Origin: Deltaproteobacteria bacterium
Lineage (GTDB): Bacteria; Bdellovibrionota_B; Oligoflexia; Oligoflexales; Bog-1112
Length of the DNA stretch: 64,000 nt
Direction of reading: 5' to 3'
Assembly (NCBI GenBank): GCA_016186945.1
Contig: JACPKR010000067.1
Coordinates: forward strand, 1-64,000
Shown: in pieces, positions 48,585 through 58,684 of the stretch
Position numbering within the stretch: position 1 is the first letter of the stretch
How the letters are laid out: every line of letters begins with the position of its first letter
Program-made: the position numbers and the translations under genes
The notes under the pieces: generated by a model
What the model saw: the letters and a program-made list of their open reading frames with translations, nothing else
What the model was told of the DNA's origin: nothing
Database searches by the model: none

Positions 48585-49958
48585 TCAGCACTCGGCAACA
48601 TTCACAGCAAGACCGCCCCGTGATGTTTCCTTGTAAATGGTTTTCATATCCGCTCCGGTCTGCATCATAGTTTTCATAACATCGTCCAGAGAAACATAGT
48701 GGGTGCCATCCCCTCGAAGGGCTATGCGAGCTGCGTTGATCGCCTTTACCGCACCCATTGCGTTACGCTCGATACACGGGATTTGAACGAGTCCACCTAT
48801 AGGGTCGCAGGTAAGGCCCAGGTTGTGTTCCATGCCAATTTCCGCAGCTTGTTCGGCCTGCTCGTTCGTGCCACCTAAAGCGGCAACAAGACCTCCAGCA
48901 CCCATCGAGCAGGCCACCCCCACCTCCCCTTGACAGCCAACTTCTGCACCCGAGACTGACGCATTTTTTGCGTACAGGATACCGATCGTTCCTGCAGTCA
49001 ACAGGAAGCGATGGATACCTGACACGTCAGCACCCGTACTGAACCGGTCATAGTATTTGATCAACGCAGGGATAATACCAGAGGCGCCATTCGTAGGAGC
49101 GGTTACAATCTTCGATCCGCTCGCATTTTCCTCATTGACTGCCAGGGCAAAAAGCGTCACCCAGTCTAAAACCGCAAGCGGGTCGCTCTTAGGGTCGCCT
49201 CTTTTCTTCAGCTCTTCGAACAGCTTCTTCGCTCGACGTTTCACTTGCAAACGTCCCGGCAAAACTCCGTCCCTCAAACAGCCGCGTTCTATGCTCTCGT
49301 CCATTTGTTGCCAAAGGAAATCCAGGCGTCGCTTGACCTCTTCCTCTGCACGTAAGCTGCACTCATTCGCCAGGGTCATATCGTGGATGAAGAGCTTTTC
49401 CTTTTTCCCAAGGGCCAGTAGCTCCTTGGCTGTCTTGAATTTGTAAGGCAGTTTATCTTCGTCAGCAGGCGCTTTCTGAAGCTCTTGAAATTCCTCGTCA
49501 GTACAAACATGTCCCCCTCCGATGGAATAGTACACATCCGAAAGGAGAAGATTTCCATCAGCATCGAAGGCCTTGAAGATCATTCCATTTGAATGGAGGG
49601 GAAGTTGTTTGCGACGAAAAAACTGTAAGTGACCCTGCGGATCGAATAGAAGACGTTTTTTCTTTCCCAGAATAAGTTTTTTATCAGTGCGAATCTCCTC
49701 CGTACGAACGTCAATCTTTTGGGGGTCAATCGTGTCAGGCATCTCCCCCTCAAGACCAAGCAAGATAGCCTTGTCTGTACAGTGGCCTAAGCCGGTGAGC
49801 GCAAGGGACCCGTAAAGCTCGACGATTACTTCCGCTACCGCATCGAAGGTCCCCGTTTTTTGCAAAGTAGCCAAGAAACGATTGCTTGCCACCATCGGCC
49901 CCATCGTATGAGAGCTGGAAGGGCCGATACCTACTTTGAAAATGTCAAATATACTCAT
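48585..49958 (-). CDS. sdaA: L-serine ammonia-lyase
   Basis: SIFDIFKVGIGPSSSHTMGPM; TAPTNGASGIIPALIKYY; GCQGEVGVACSMGAGGL. Confidence 0.94.
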   Translation of the reverse strand: MSIFDIFKVGIGPSSSHTMGPMVASNRFLATLQKTGTFDAVAEVIVELYGSLALTGLGHCTDKAILLGLEGEMPDTIDPQKIDVRTEEIRTDKKLILGKKKRLLFDPQGHLQFFRRKQLPLHSNGMIFKAFDADGNLLLSDVYYSIGGGHVCTDEEFQELQKAPADEDKLPYKFKTAKELLALGKKEKLFIHDMTLANECSLRAEEEVKRRLDFLWQQMDESIERGCLRDGVLPGRLQVKRRAKKLFEELKKRGDPKSDPLAVLDWVTLFALAVNEENASGSKIVTAPTNGASGIIPALIKYYDRFSTGADVSGIHRFLLTAGTIGILYAKNASVSGAEVGCQGEVGVACSMGAGGLVAALGGTNEQAEQAAEIGMEHNLGLTCDPIGGLVQIPCIERNAMGAVKAINAARIALRGDGTHYVSLDDVMKTMMQTGADMKTIYKETSRGGLAVNVAEC

Positions 49959-50037
49959 AGGCATAGGAGCTAAACCTCAACCTTTCAGAATGGAAATCCG
50001 ATATATACACGGATTAGAGCGTAGGACCAAGGAATCC

Positions 50038-51063
50038 ATGAGACCATTTCAGTATAACGTCGGCGTGTTAGCGTTTCCAGTCGCCCTCGTGCTCACATGC
50101 AGTCCCGAAGCCCCGCAACAAGCGACGAAGCGAACAGCACAGGAATTCGCGACCAAGGGAACCGATTCTTCCCCAAGCGGATTAGAGACGGAAAAAGGAC
50201 CAGAGACGGAGCAATCAACCGTTCAAAAATATGGAGATATCCGCCCAGCGCCGCTCGAAGATGACTTCAGCGCCATTGAAGATGAGGTTAAAAGAAGTCA
50301 AGCGATTGCGGACAAGACCTTCAAAGGATTCGCGTCGCGAGAAGGTTACGAAGTGACTGATCATTTTTATAAATGTGGAATGCGCCTTTCCCACCTTCAT
50401 TTCAAAATGAAGTCCCGACCAGCCGAGCTTCAAGTTACCGACGCAAGTTTCAAAATCCTTACCGAGAACATGGAGAAATTCAAAGTCGGGAAATTTGAAG
50501 CTTACTCCGCATATCGACTGCCGAATGAAACGATGTTCCTTGCCTTTCTTAATAAAGACGGAAAGGTTTACTACGTCAAGAAAACGTCGACCGATACCGC
50601 GTGGATCGACCCGCTCTTGTTAGCTGATTTCAAAGGATCGCCTGTTATAAAGTTAAACGATGAGCAGGTCGTGGAAATCGTCGTCTATAGGACTTCCAAC
50701 GGGCAAGTTTACACTTATACTTGGAACGATTCCGCATTCGAAAGTTCAGGGGATGGGGTAAGCTCATCTCTTACTGAATTTGAGTCCATACAAGAACGGG
50801 CAGGCGTGGAAGCCGAGATTCTTGGCGTGACACAGTTCAGTGTTTCGCCTAAACCTCCCGAGGAGAAAAAGGATTTTTGGTGGGTTATCAAAGAAGGTGG
50901 CACAAGACTATTCATGGGACTTCTAACGTTTGGCACCAGCGAACTAGCCACACTCCTCAACGATATGTGCGAATTGCGCAAAAAAAAGGAAATCGAAGGG
51001 TACAAATGCACCGGACTGGACCCCACCCTGGTTGACAAAATCAAAAGTGAAGTGTGCAAGTAG
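50038..51063 (+). CDS. Hypothetical lipoprotein
   Basis: ALVLTCSPEAPQQ lipobox; long ORF. Confidence 0.6.
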   Translation: MRPFQYNVGVLAFPVALVLTCSPEAPQQATKRTAQEFATKGTDSSPSGLETEKGPETEQSTVQKYGDIRPAPLEDDFSAIEDEVKRSQAIADKTFKGFASREGYEVTDHFYKCGMRLSHLHFKMKSRPAELQVTDASFKILTENMEKFKVGKFEAYSAYRLPNETMFLAFLNKDGKVYYVKKTSTDTAWIDPLLLADFKGSPVIKLNDEQVVEIVVYRTSNGQVYTYTWNDSAFESSGDGVSSSLTEFESIQERAGVEAEILGVTQFSVSPKPPEEKKDFWWVIKEGGTRLFMGLLTFGTSELATLLNDMCELRKKKEIEGYKCTGLDPTLVDKIKSEVCK

Positions 51064-51073
51064 CTTTCTTTGG

Positions 51074-51126
51074 AGCAAGGAGGTGGTTTGGAGGAAACTG
51101 CGCAGCTGCTTCCTCCAAGAAATCCC
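51074..51126 (-). repeat. Family B element (partial)
   Basis: gagcaaggaggtggtttggaggaaactgcgcagctgcttcctccaagaaatccc. Confidence 0.88.
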
Positions 51127-51214
51127 AAGCGGTTTGGGGATTATAAAAATACCCAAATTCTAGTAAACTATTCACCAGATGCCATCCATCCAACTTTGAC
51201 ATAAGGAACTAGCA

Positions 51215-52879
51215 ATGGAACCGTTTTGGATTAAAAACTATCCGGAAAATGTTCCCAGCGACATTAATCCCAAGCAGTTCGCTACTATCTTGGAACTTAT
51301 AGACAAAGCAATTAGCGAGCATGGTCCGAAAATTGCGTTCACAAATTTTGGCCACTCCCTTTCTTTCAACGACATCAGCCGGCTCAGTCTACGCTTTGCA
51401 TCCTTCCTGCAAAACAACATCCGTCTGAAAAAAGGCGATGCCATTGCCCTGATGCTCCCCAACCTTCTCCAGTATCCGGTCGCCATCATGGGAGCCTTGC
51501 GAGCAGGTTTGACCGTCGTCAATGTCAATCCCTTGTATACTCCGCGCGAGCTTCGCTACCTTCTTAAGGAGTCTGAAGCGAAGGCGATTGTCATCCTGGA
51601 GAATTTCGGCAAGACGCTCGAAGAGGTTCTCCCTGATTCTTTCGTGGAGCATGTTTTTCTTACAAGGATGGGAGACCTGTTACCGTTTCCGAAGTCAGCT
51701 CTGATCAACTTCGTTATTAAGTATATCAAGAAGATGGTGCCACATTTTGAACTGCCCGGTGTTTTTTCCTTCAAAACTGCCATTGAAGAGGGAGACGAGT
51801 CGCGTTACCAGCGTCCCTCTCTTTCCGGTGAGGACGTTGCGTTCCTCCAGTTTACGGGGGGGACCACGGGACCGGCCAAGGGGGCGATGCTGACTCATAG
51901 CAACATGGTTGCCAACACCTTGCAAGTGCTCACGTGGTTTTTGCAAGGTCCGGGCGTAAAGCTAAGCCCTGCCATCTGCCCGTTGCCGCTTTACCACATT
52001 TTCGCCTTGTTAGCCGACTGTTTCGTTTATTTTTCCATGGGTGTCGAGTGCATTCTGATTACGAATCCTCGGGATCTAAAGGGCTTCATAAAAGAACTTC
52101 GCAAAACCGAGTTTTCCTCCATCATCGGAGTGAACACGCTCTTCAAGGCTCTCCTCAATCATCCGCGGTTCAGGAGCATCGACTTTTCTCACCTCCAGTT
52201 AGCTCTGGGAGGAGGCATGGCCGTGGAGAAAGACGTCGCAGACAAGTGGCAGAAGATGACGGGTCGTCCCCTTCACGAAGCGTACGGCCTGACGGAAGCT
52301 TCACCTGCGGTCAGCATCAATGCACTCGACATCAAGGTTTTCACGGGATCCATCGGCTTTCCTTTACCCAGCACACTTGTTTCCATCCGTGACGAAAGTG
52401 GCAAGGAACTGGAGGTGGGAGAGGAAGGGGAGCTGTGGGTGAAAGGCCCACAAGTGTTCAAAGGCTATTGGCGAAATGAGACAGACACAAAGAAAGTCCT
52501 CACAGATGATGCTTGGCTCCACACCGGGGATATCGCCAAGCTGAACCAGCAGGGGCTGATTTTCATCCTCGATCGTAAGAAAGATATGATTAACGTTTCC
52601 GGCTTTAATGTCTACCCTAGCGAAATCGAAGACATCGTCACGAGACACGAGAAGGTCTTGGAAGCTTGTGCGGTCGCGGTTCCTGACGAAAAATCGGGTG
52701 AGGCCGTCAAGCTCTTCGTGGTAAAGAAACAAGACGACCTGACGAAGGAAGAACTCGTCGCGTACTGTAGGGAAAATTTAGTTTCTTACAAAGTTCCCAA
52801 AATCATCGAATGGCGTCAGGATCTTCCCAAATCTCCCGTTGGGAAAATCCTTCGTAAAGACCTCAAGAACATCTTATAG
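51215..52879 (+). CDS. fadD: Long-chain fatty acid-CoA ligase (FadD-like)
   Basis: FLQFTGGTTGPAKGAMLTHSN; EAYGLTEASPAV; PKSPVGKILRKDLK. Confidence 0.88.
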   Translation: MEPFWIKNYPENVPSDINPKQFATILELIDKAISEHGPKIAFTNFGHSLSFNDISRLSLRFASFLQNNIRLKKGDAIALMLPNLLQYPVAIMGALRAGLTVVNVNPLYTPRELRYLLKESEAKAIVILENFGKTLEEVLPDSFVEHVFLTRMGDLLPFPKSALINFVIKYIKKMVPHFELPGVFSFKTAIEEGDESRYQRPSLSGEDVAFLQFTGGTTGPAKGAMLTHSNMVANTLQVLTWFLQGPGVKLSPAICPLPLYHIFALLADCFVYFSMGVECILITNPRDLKGFIKELRKTEFSSIIGVNTLFKALLNHPRFRSIDFSHLQLALGGGMAVEKDVADKWQKMTGRPLHEAYGLTEASPAVSINALDIKVFTGSIGFPLPSTLVSIRDESGKELEVGEEGELWVKGPQVFKGYWRNETDTKKVLTDDAWLHTGDIAKLNQQGLIFILDRKKDMINVSGFNVYPSEIEDIVTRHEKVLEACAVAVPDEKSGEAVKLFVVKKQDDLTKEELVAYCRENLVSYKVPKIIEWRQDLPKSPVGKILRKDLKNIL

Positions 52880-53086
52880 TATTTGAGAAAAAGAATTTGT
52901 GGAGAGGACCTTTTTTGAAAAAAAGTTCCCCTCCAGTGTCATCCCGTGTCATCCCGTGTCATCCCGCGGCTCGACCGCGGGATCCAACTTTTTCGAGGGA
53001 GAGGCTGCGGTTAGATCCCGCGGTCAAGCCGCGGGATGACAGACCCGTAAAAGTTTGTCCCCAAATTGATTATCTTGAACACTATA
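52875..53086 (+). repeat. Family A element, 212 bp with three consecutive GTGTCATCCC units and two hairpins
   Basis: tatagtatttgagaaaaag...agtgtcatcccgtgtcatcccgtgtcatcccgcggctcgaccgcgggatc...cttgaacactata. Confidence 0.92.
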
Positions 53087-53100
53087 ACCGGAAAGATCCC

Positions 53101-54057
53101 GTGAAATTCGACCGCCCCTCATTTGCGTGCGCAGAAAATCCATGGCAGGGAAGAGACGATGGACAGGGTCCCGAACGCCTTCATCAGCTTGTGCAATGCG
53201 TCTCTCTTTTTAAGCTTCGGGAGGCTCCTCCTCCTCGCTTCGGCATTGTAGGCTTCTGCACGGATGAAGGCGTGCGCCGCAACAAGGGGAGACCAGGCGC
53301 TAGAAGTGGGCCTCACCATCTACGCAAAGCCCTCGCCAACCTGTGCTTTCCAGATTCGGGTCGACAAATCCTCGATGTCGGAGACATAACCGTCAAGCAT
53401 CGCCATCTTGAAGAAGCACAGAACAAACTCGGCAACGTTGTGAATAGCCTACTTGAGTGGAATATCACTCCGCTTGTCTTGGGAGGTGGCCACGAAATCG
53501 CATGGGGACACTTTCAGGGACTGACACCTCATTTGGGGGGAAGCTCACTTCTCATCATAAACTTCGACGCCCATTATGACCTTCGCCCTTTGGTGAAGGG
53601 GCGAGGAAATTCTGGCACATCGTTCGCCCAGATCGCGGAGTACTGCCGGGCCCATGCTCAGGTTTTCCGCTACCTTTGCATCGGCCTTCAGGAGGGGGCG
53701 AACACAAAGTCACTCAGGAAAAACGCTGACGCATGGGGAGTGGAAAGCATCTGGGCACGAGACATCCACCTTAATTCCCCCGATCCCCTCACAAAGATAA
53801 AACAGGCGGTAGCGGCAGCGGACAAAGTTTATTTGACAATCTGCCTCGATGTCTTTGCCCAAGCTTTCGCCCCAGGGGTCAGCGCCCCCCAAGCTCTGGG
53901 ACTTCATCCGTGGCAAGTCTCGCCTCTCATGGAGCCAATTTTGACATCGGGCAAGCTTCTTTCTTTCGACATTGCTGAACTTTGCCCCCCGCTCGATATC
54001 GACCAAAGGACTGCCAAACTCGCCGCTGCTCTTGTGCGCGATGTTCTTCGCCAATAG
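53101..54057 (+). CDS. Formimidoylglutamase/arginase family protein (HutG-like)
   Basis: LGGGHEIAWGHF, INFDAHYDLRP, CLDVFAQAFAPGVSAPQALG metal-binding motifs; in-frame GTG at 53101, longer ORF starts in the family A element. Confidence 0.82.
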   Translation: MKFDRPSFACAENPWQGRDDGQGPERLHQLVQCVSLFKLREAPPPRFGIVGFCTDEGVRRNKGRPGARSGPHHLRKALANLCFPDSGRQILDVGDITVKHRHLEEAQNKLGNVVNSLLEWNITPLVLGGGHEIAWGHFQGLTPHLGGSSLLIINFDAHYDLRPLVKGRGNSGTSFAQIAEYCRAHAQVFRYLCIGLQEGANTKSLRKNADAWGVESIWARDIHLNSPDPLTKIKQAVAAADKVYLTICLDVFAQAFAPGVSAPQALGLHPWQVSPLMEPILTSGKLLSFDIAELCPPLDIDQRTAKLAAALVRDVLRQ

Positions 54058-54061
54058 GGAG

Positions 54062-54110
54062 CGCCGCCACTTGGGGCAAGGGAAAAGCTTGTCTCCTTGC
54101 CACAAGCGGG
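54062..54110. repeat. Degenerate family B terminus pair (cgccacttggggcaag ... ctccttgccacaagcgg)
   Basis: Short inverted termini resembling family B without core. Confidence 0.45.
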
Positions 54111-54175
54111 TTTGCATTTCCCACCTTATATTGATAGGACTTTCTTTCGTGACCCAAAAAAGTAAAGGAACCCTC

Positions 54176-55825
54176 ATGACCCGCAGACTTGTGACTTCCG
54201 CATTACCTTACGCCAACGGCGATATTCATCTTGGCCACCTGGTGGAACACCTCGCAACAGACTTCTGGGCACGGTTTCAGAAAATGCGGGGGCACCAGTG
54301 CCTGACCATCTGCGCGGACGATACCCACGGGGCACCGATCATGGTGGCAGCGCGTAAGAAGGGGATAGCCCCGGAGGAACTTATCGCAAGAACCCTTCAA
54401 CAACATACGAAAGACTTTGTCGACTTCCAGATCCACTATGACCACTACTCGACAACCCATAGCGAGACGAATCGCGCCCTTTGCAGCCATTTTTATAAGA
54501 AGCTGAAGGAAGGTGGTCATATTTTCAAGCGCGCTGTCGACCAACACTATTGCGAAACCGATAAGATCTTTCTCCCTGACCGCTTTGTGAAAGGAACCTG
54601 CCCCAGGTGCGGAGTGGAAAATCAGTATGGAGATTCCTGCGAAGCCTGTAGCGCTGTCTACCATTCCACAGAACTCCGAGAACCTCGTTGCTCAATCTGC
54701 GATAGCACACCCGTTGTGCGGGCCTCGGAACAGTTTTTTGTAAAATTGGAGGACTTTCGACCCTTCCTTTCAGAATGGGTCCCCCAACACACCAGCGCGG
54801 CAGTTGCGAATAAGCTGCAGGAATGGCTGTCCGAGGAATTAAAAGACTGGTGCTTCACGAGAGATGCGCCGTACTTTGGCTTTGAGCTTCCCGACGCGAA
54901 GGGGAAATACTACTACGTCTGGTTTGATGCCCCGATCGGTTATGTCTCGTCGACAAAAGAATGGTGCGAACAACGGGGACTAAACTTCAAAGATTTCTGG
55001 CAAAATCCTGAGATTGAAATTCACCACAATATAGGCAAAGACATCGTTTACTTTCACACCCTCTTTTGGCCAGCAATGTTGAAAAGTGCCGGGTTCTCCA
55101 CACCGACAAGTATCTGGGTACATGGCATGCTGACCGTCAACGGCGAAAAGCTTTCCAAGTCTAAGGGCACCTTCATCAACGCTCGGACTTATCTCAATCA
55201 CTTGGCCCCGGAATATCTCCGCTACTACCTTGCCTGCAAGCTTAACCAAGGAGTGGGGGACATCGACTTCAACTTTGAAGACTTTGTAGGGAGGGTCAAC
55301 TCCGACCTGATCGGAAAGATTACCAACATAGCGTCACGTTCTGCTCAGATGCTCCATAAACAACTGGAAGGGCGTCTTGCTCACCTCCCCGCAAGAGGGG
55401 AAGGAGCCGAGCTGATCAAAAAAGCACATCATGAAAGTGAAGGGATCGCCCAGCTTTACGAGGAACGAAATTTTGCAAAGGCATTGCTAAGCATCCGCTC
55501 CCTTGCTGACCTTGCTAACAAATACTTCGACGACCATAAACCGTGGATCCTCGTAAAGGAAGATAAGGAAAAGACCCGCGAAATACTGACAGTCGCATTG
55601 AACTTATTCCGTATTGTGGCCGTCTATCTCGCGCCGATTCTTCCCAGATACGCAGAGAAGGTTGCACAGCTCTTTAAGGAAGAACCCTACACGTGGGAAA
55701 GCAGCCAGCACGCTGTGGAAAATGGCGAGCTGAATCCATTCTCACACCTTCTCAGCCGCCTCGACCCGAAAGCAGTCGAAGCGATCGTTGAAGAAACAAA
55801 GGAACTCCAGCAAAAAACTTCGTAA
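54176..55825 (+). CDS. metG: Methionyl-tRNA synthetase
   Basis: TSALPYANGDIHLGHLVE; CPRCGVENQYGDSCEAC; ENGEKLSKSKG-type KMSKS (NGEKLSKSKGTFI). Confidence 0.95.
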   Translation: MTRRLVTSALPYANGDIHLGHLVEHLATDFWARFQKMRGHQCLTICADDTHGAPIMVAARKKGIAPEELIARTLQQHTKDFVDFQIHYDHYSTTHSETNRALCSHFYKKLKEGGHIFKRAVDQHYCETDKIFLPDRFVKGTCPRCGVENQYGDSCEACSAVYHSTELREPRCSICDSTPVVRASEQFFVKLEDFRPFLSEWVPQHTSAAVANKLQEWLSEELKDWCFTRDAPYFGFELPDAKGKYYYVWFDAPIGYVSSTKEWCEQRGLNFKDFWQNPEIEIHHNIGKDIVYFHTLFWPAMLKSAGFSTPTSIWVHGMLTVNGEKLSKSKGTFINARTYLNHLAPEYLRYYLACKLNQGVGDIDFNFEDFVGRVNSDLIGKITNIASRSAQMLHKQLEGRLAHLPARGEGAELIKKAHHESEGIAQLYEERNFAKALLSIRSLADLANKYFDDHKPWILVKEDKEKTREILTVALNLFRIVAVYLAPILPRYAEKVAQLFKEEPYTWESSQHAVENGELNPFSHLLSRLDPKAVEAIVEETKELQQKTS

Positions 55826-55864
55826 AATGGAAACAATTCGCCTTGCCATAAAAAGAAGGGACCC

Positions 55865-56860
55865 ATGAAAAAAGCTGTTCTAACTGTCTTAAAGCTTGCC
55901 ATCGTTGCGTCTGCCCTCGCTTACCTCATTCATTCTGGAAGACTGGACATCTTTGCCCTCAGCGTCTTCTGGAAGGACCCGCTCGTTCTTTTCACCAATG
56001 TCGGTCTGTGGCTCATCGGGGCCGCTCTTATCAACACCTTGCGCTGGCAGGTACTTGCCATCGGCATGAAGCTGCATCTTCCCCTGAGAAGAGCCTTGCA
56101 AATGAGTCTGACGGGTATGTTTTTCAATACCGTTGCACCGGGTTCGGTGGGAGGAGATCTCGTCAAAGCCTTCTATATTTTCAGAGAACAGAAAAGCGGC
56201 CAAGGAACACCAGCTCTTTTGTCTATATTTCTTGATCGCCTGGTGGGGCTTTACTGTGTTTTCATCGTAGCTGCGGTTCTTGTCGTAAGTTTTTCAAGCA
56301 GATTTCTGTCAACCCCTGCCCTTCAACCTATCGCTGTTTTCGCGATCCTCGGGTGTTTTGGAATTACCATTTTTTTCCTGGGAATCTTCTATTTTGCGAA
56401 TGAAAAACGTGCCCCTCTTTTGCAAGCCTTTCTCGAAAAGCCATACCCTGGGTTCTCGTTCCTGCGAAAGATCACTCAGGCACTGTTCGCTTTGAAAGAC
56501 AGACCTTCTTACTTAGTGTGGGCCATCCTCTTAGGCTTAGGTTTTCAGATTCTTTATATGACTTTCTTTTGGCTCGTAACGTACCGCATAACAGGACAGG
56601 AGCTGCCGATTGCTGATTTTGTCGCTGTCTTCCCCCTTGGTTTTCTTGCGGTTGCGCTTCCGATCGCCCCTGGAGGACTAGGCGTAGGGCATTTAGCATT
56701 TGAAAAACTTTTCATGCTCATTGGACTTTCGCACGGAGCGACAGTCTTCAACTGCATTTTCGTAGGCCAGGCAGCATTAAACCTGCTGGGTCTAATCCCC
56801 TATCTATTCTTGAAGAAGTCTTCTCAATCCGCGAGAACTATCCCTGCACCTGTAAATTGA
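55865..56860 (+). CDS. Lysylphosphatidylglycerol synthase TM-region/YbhN-like flippase-family protein
   Basis: Multi-TM; NTVAPGSVGGDLVKAFYIFRE, FPLGFLAVALPIAPGGLGVGHLAFEKLF. Confidence 0.8.
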   Translation: MKKAVLTVLKLAIVASALAYLIHSGRLDIFALSVFWKDPLVLFTNVGLWLIGAALINTLRWQVLAIGMKLHLPLRRALQMSLTGMFFNTVAPGSVGGDLVKAFYIFREQKSGQGTPALLSIFLDRLVGLYCVFIVAAVLVVSFSSRFLSTPALQPIAVFAILGCFGITIFFLGIFYFANEKRAPLLQAFLEKPYPGFSFLRKITQALFALKDRPSYLVWAILLGLGFQILYMTFFWLVTYRITGQELPIADFVAVFPLGFLAVALPIAPGGLGVGHLAFEKLFMLIGLSHGATVFNCIFVGQAALNLLGLIPYLFLKKSSQSARTIPAPVN

Positions 56861-56867
56861 AGTCATG

Positions 56868-56982
56868 CGTGATTTCCTTGGAGGAACCAGCTGCGCAGTT
56901 TCCTCCAAACCACCTCCTTGCCGCGGCTGCGCAGTTTCCTCCAAACCACCTCCTTGCCCCAAGTGGCTTACGCATTACCCTC
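56868..56982 (+). repeat. Family B element with tandem duplicated core half and full right terminus
   Basis: ...cctccttgccgcggctgcgcagtttcctccaaaccacctccttgccccaagtggcttacgcattac. Confidence 0.92.
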
Positions 56983-57066
56983 CTTGCCCGAAGCACTAGA
57001 CCGCATTCTGGCAATTCGCTATGATCTTGGAGAACCTATCTTTAATACTTTGCCCGGAAGTGACAG

Positions 57067-58668
57067 ATGGAGCGTATTGAAAGCCAAGTCGATCGAAGCG
57101 CCGACGAATTTCAGCAAAACGCCTCCGAGATGCTACTTCTTGTCGAACGTCTGCACGACTCGCTTCGCATGGCCACGGAAGAAGGGCCTCAGGAGCAGAT
57201 CGCAAAACACAAGGCCCGTGGCAAACTCCTCGCACGCGAACGAATCCAGCTTCTCCTCGATCCCGACAGTCCTTTTTTGGAGCTTCTCCCCTTAGCAGGA
57301 TGGGAGCAAAAAGGCATGACGTTGGGCGGTTCCCTTGTCGCGGGGATCGGCCTGGTGGAAGGTGTCGAGTGCCTCATCCACGCAAATGTTCCGACGGTCA
57401 AAGGCGGGGCACTCAACCAGATCAGTGTGCAGAAGTCTGCACGTCTTAACGAAATTGCACGGGAAAACAAACTGCCCGTCATCTATCTCAACGAATCGGC
57501 CGGAGCTGATCTTCCCCAGCAGTCGCTTGTTTTCAACTACGGGGGAGCGATCTTCCGCGACATCACCCAGCGTTCGAAGGAAGGGATTCCCAGCGTTACA
57601 CTTGTCTTCGGAAATAGTACAGCCGGAGGAGCTTATGTCCCCGGCATGTCGGACTATGTTGTGATGGTCGATCGTCATGCCCGTACCTATCTGGCAGGTC
57701 CACCTCTGGTGAAAATGGCAACAAACGAAGACGTGGACGATGAAACCCTCGGGGGCGCTTCCATGCATGCCCATACGTCGGGCCTTTGCGATTACCTTGC
57801 CCATGATGAGAAAGATGCGCTTCGCATCGCCCGCGCCATAGTTGGGCAATTTCGCAAGGTTCCCGGAATTTACGGCCAGCTTAAACCTTCTCCGCAGGTC
57901 GAAGCACCTCTCTACGACCCGAGCGATTTACTGGGCATAGTTCCTGTCGATGTTCGCAAACCTTACGACATAAGGGAACTCATCGCTCGCCTGGTCGATG
58001 GGTCGCGCTTCTTCGCTTTCAAACCTCTCTATGGGGAAACTTTGGTGACGGGTTGGGGAAAGATTCACGGCTTTCCGGTGGGAATTCTGGCAAACAACGG
58101 AGTCCTCTTTTCCGAAGCTGCGAACAAGGGAACTCAGTTCATCCAGCTATGTTGCAAGCAAAATGTTCCTCTTGTGTATTTGCAAAACATCACAGGGTTC
58201 ATGGTAGGTTCCCAGGCCGAGAGAGAGGGAATTATCAAGAACGGTGCGAAGCTTATCAACGCGGTTTCAAACTCTGAACTTCCCGCTCTTACCTTCATCG
58301 TTGGCTCATCCTACGGAGCGGGAAATTACGGCATGTGCGGCCGCGCTTACAACCCTCGCTTCCTTTTTACCTGGCCCAACTCAAAGCTTGCCGTCATGGG
58401 TCCCGACCAGCTTGTGGGTGTGCTCTCTCTTCTTGCAAAACAAAAAGAGGGGGAAAAAGGTCGCTCGGAGACGAAACTGCTCGACCTCGACCAATTGAAA
58501 AACCGTATCGAAGCAGAGTCCGACGCATTCTTTGGAACGAGTCGCCTGTGGGACGACGCTATCATAGATCCTAGGGAGACACGCAATGTAGCTGGTTTCT
58601 GCCTTGCTATCATCGAACGCCATAGACCACAAACCAACGAAGCACGTTTTGGAGTGTTTCGCATGTAA
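57067..58668 (+). CDS. Acyl-CoA carboxylase carboxyltransferase (beta) subunit, methylcrotonyl-CoA carboxylase-like
   Basis: KHKARGKLLARERI; GNSTAGGAYVPGMSDYVVMV; SYGAGNYGMCGRAYNPRFLFTWPNSKLAVMG. Confidence 0.9.
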   Translation: MERIESQVDRSADEFQQNASEMLLLVERLHDSLRMATEEGPQEQIAKHKARGKLLARERIQLLLDPDSPFLELLPLAGWEQKGMTLGGSLVAGIGLVEGVECLIHANVPTVKGGALNQISVQKSARLNEIARENKLPVIYLNESAGADLPQQSLVFNYGGAIFRDITQRSKEGIPSVTLVFGNSTAGGAYVPGMSDYVVMVDRHARTYLAGPPLVKMATNEDVDDETLGGASMHAHTSGLCDYLAHDEKDALRIARAIVGQFRKVPGIYGQLKPSPQVEAPLYDPSDLLGIVPVDVRKPYDIRELIARLVDGSRFFAFKPLYGETLVTGWGKIHGFPVGILANNGVLFSEAANKGTQFIQLCCKQNVPLVYLQNITGFMVGSQAEREGIIKNGAKLINAVSNSELPALTFIVGSSYGAGNYGMCGRAYNPRFLFTWPNSKLAVMGPDQLVGVLSLLAKQKEGEKGRSETKLLDLDQLKNRIEAESDAFFGTSRLWDDAIIDPRETRNVAGFCLAIIERHRPQTNEARFGVFRM

Positions 58669-58684
58669 TGCCAAAGGCCGAGAG

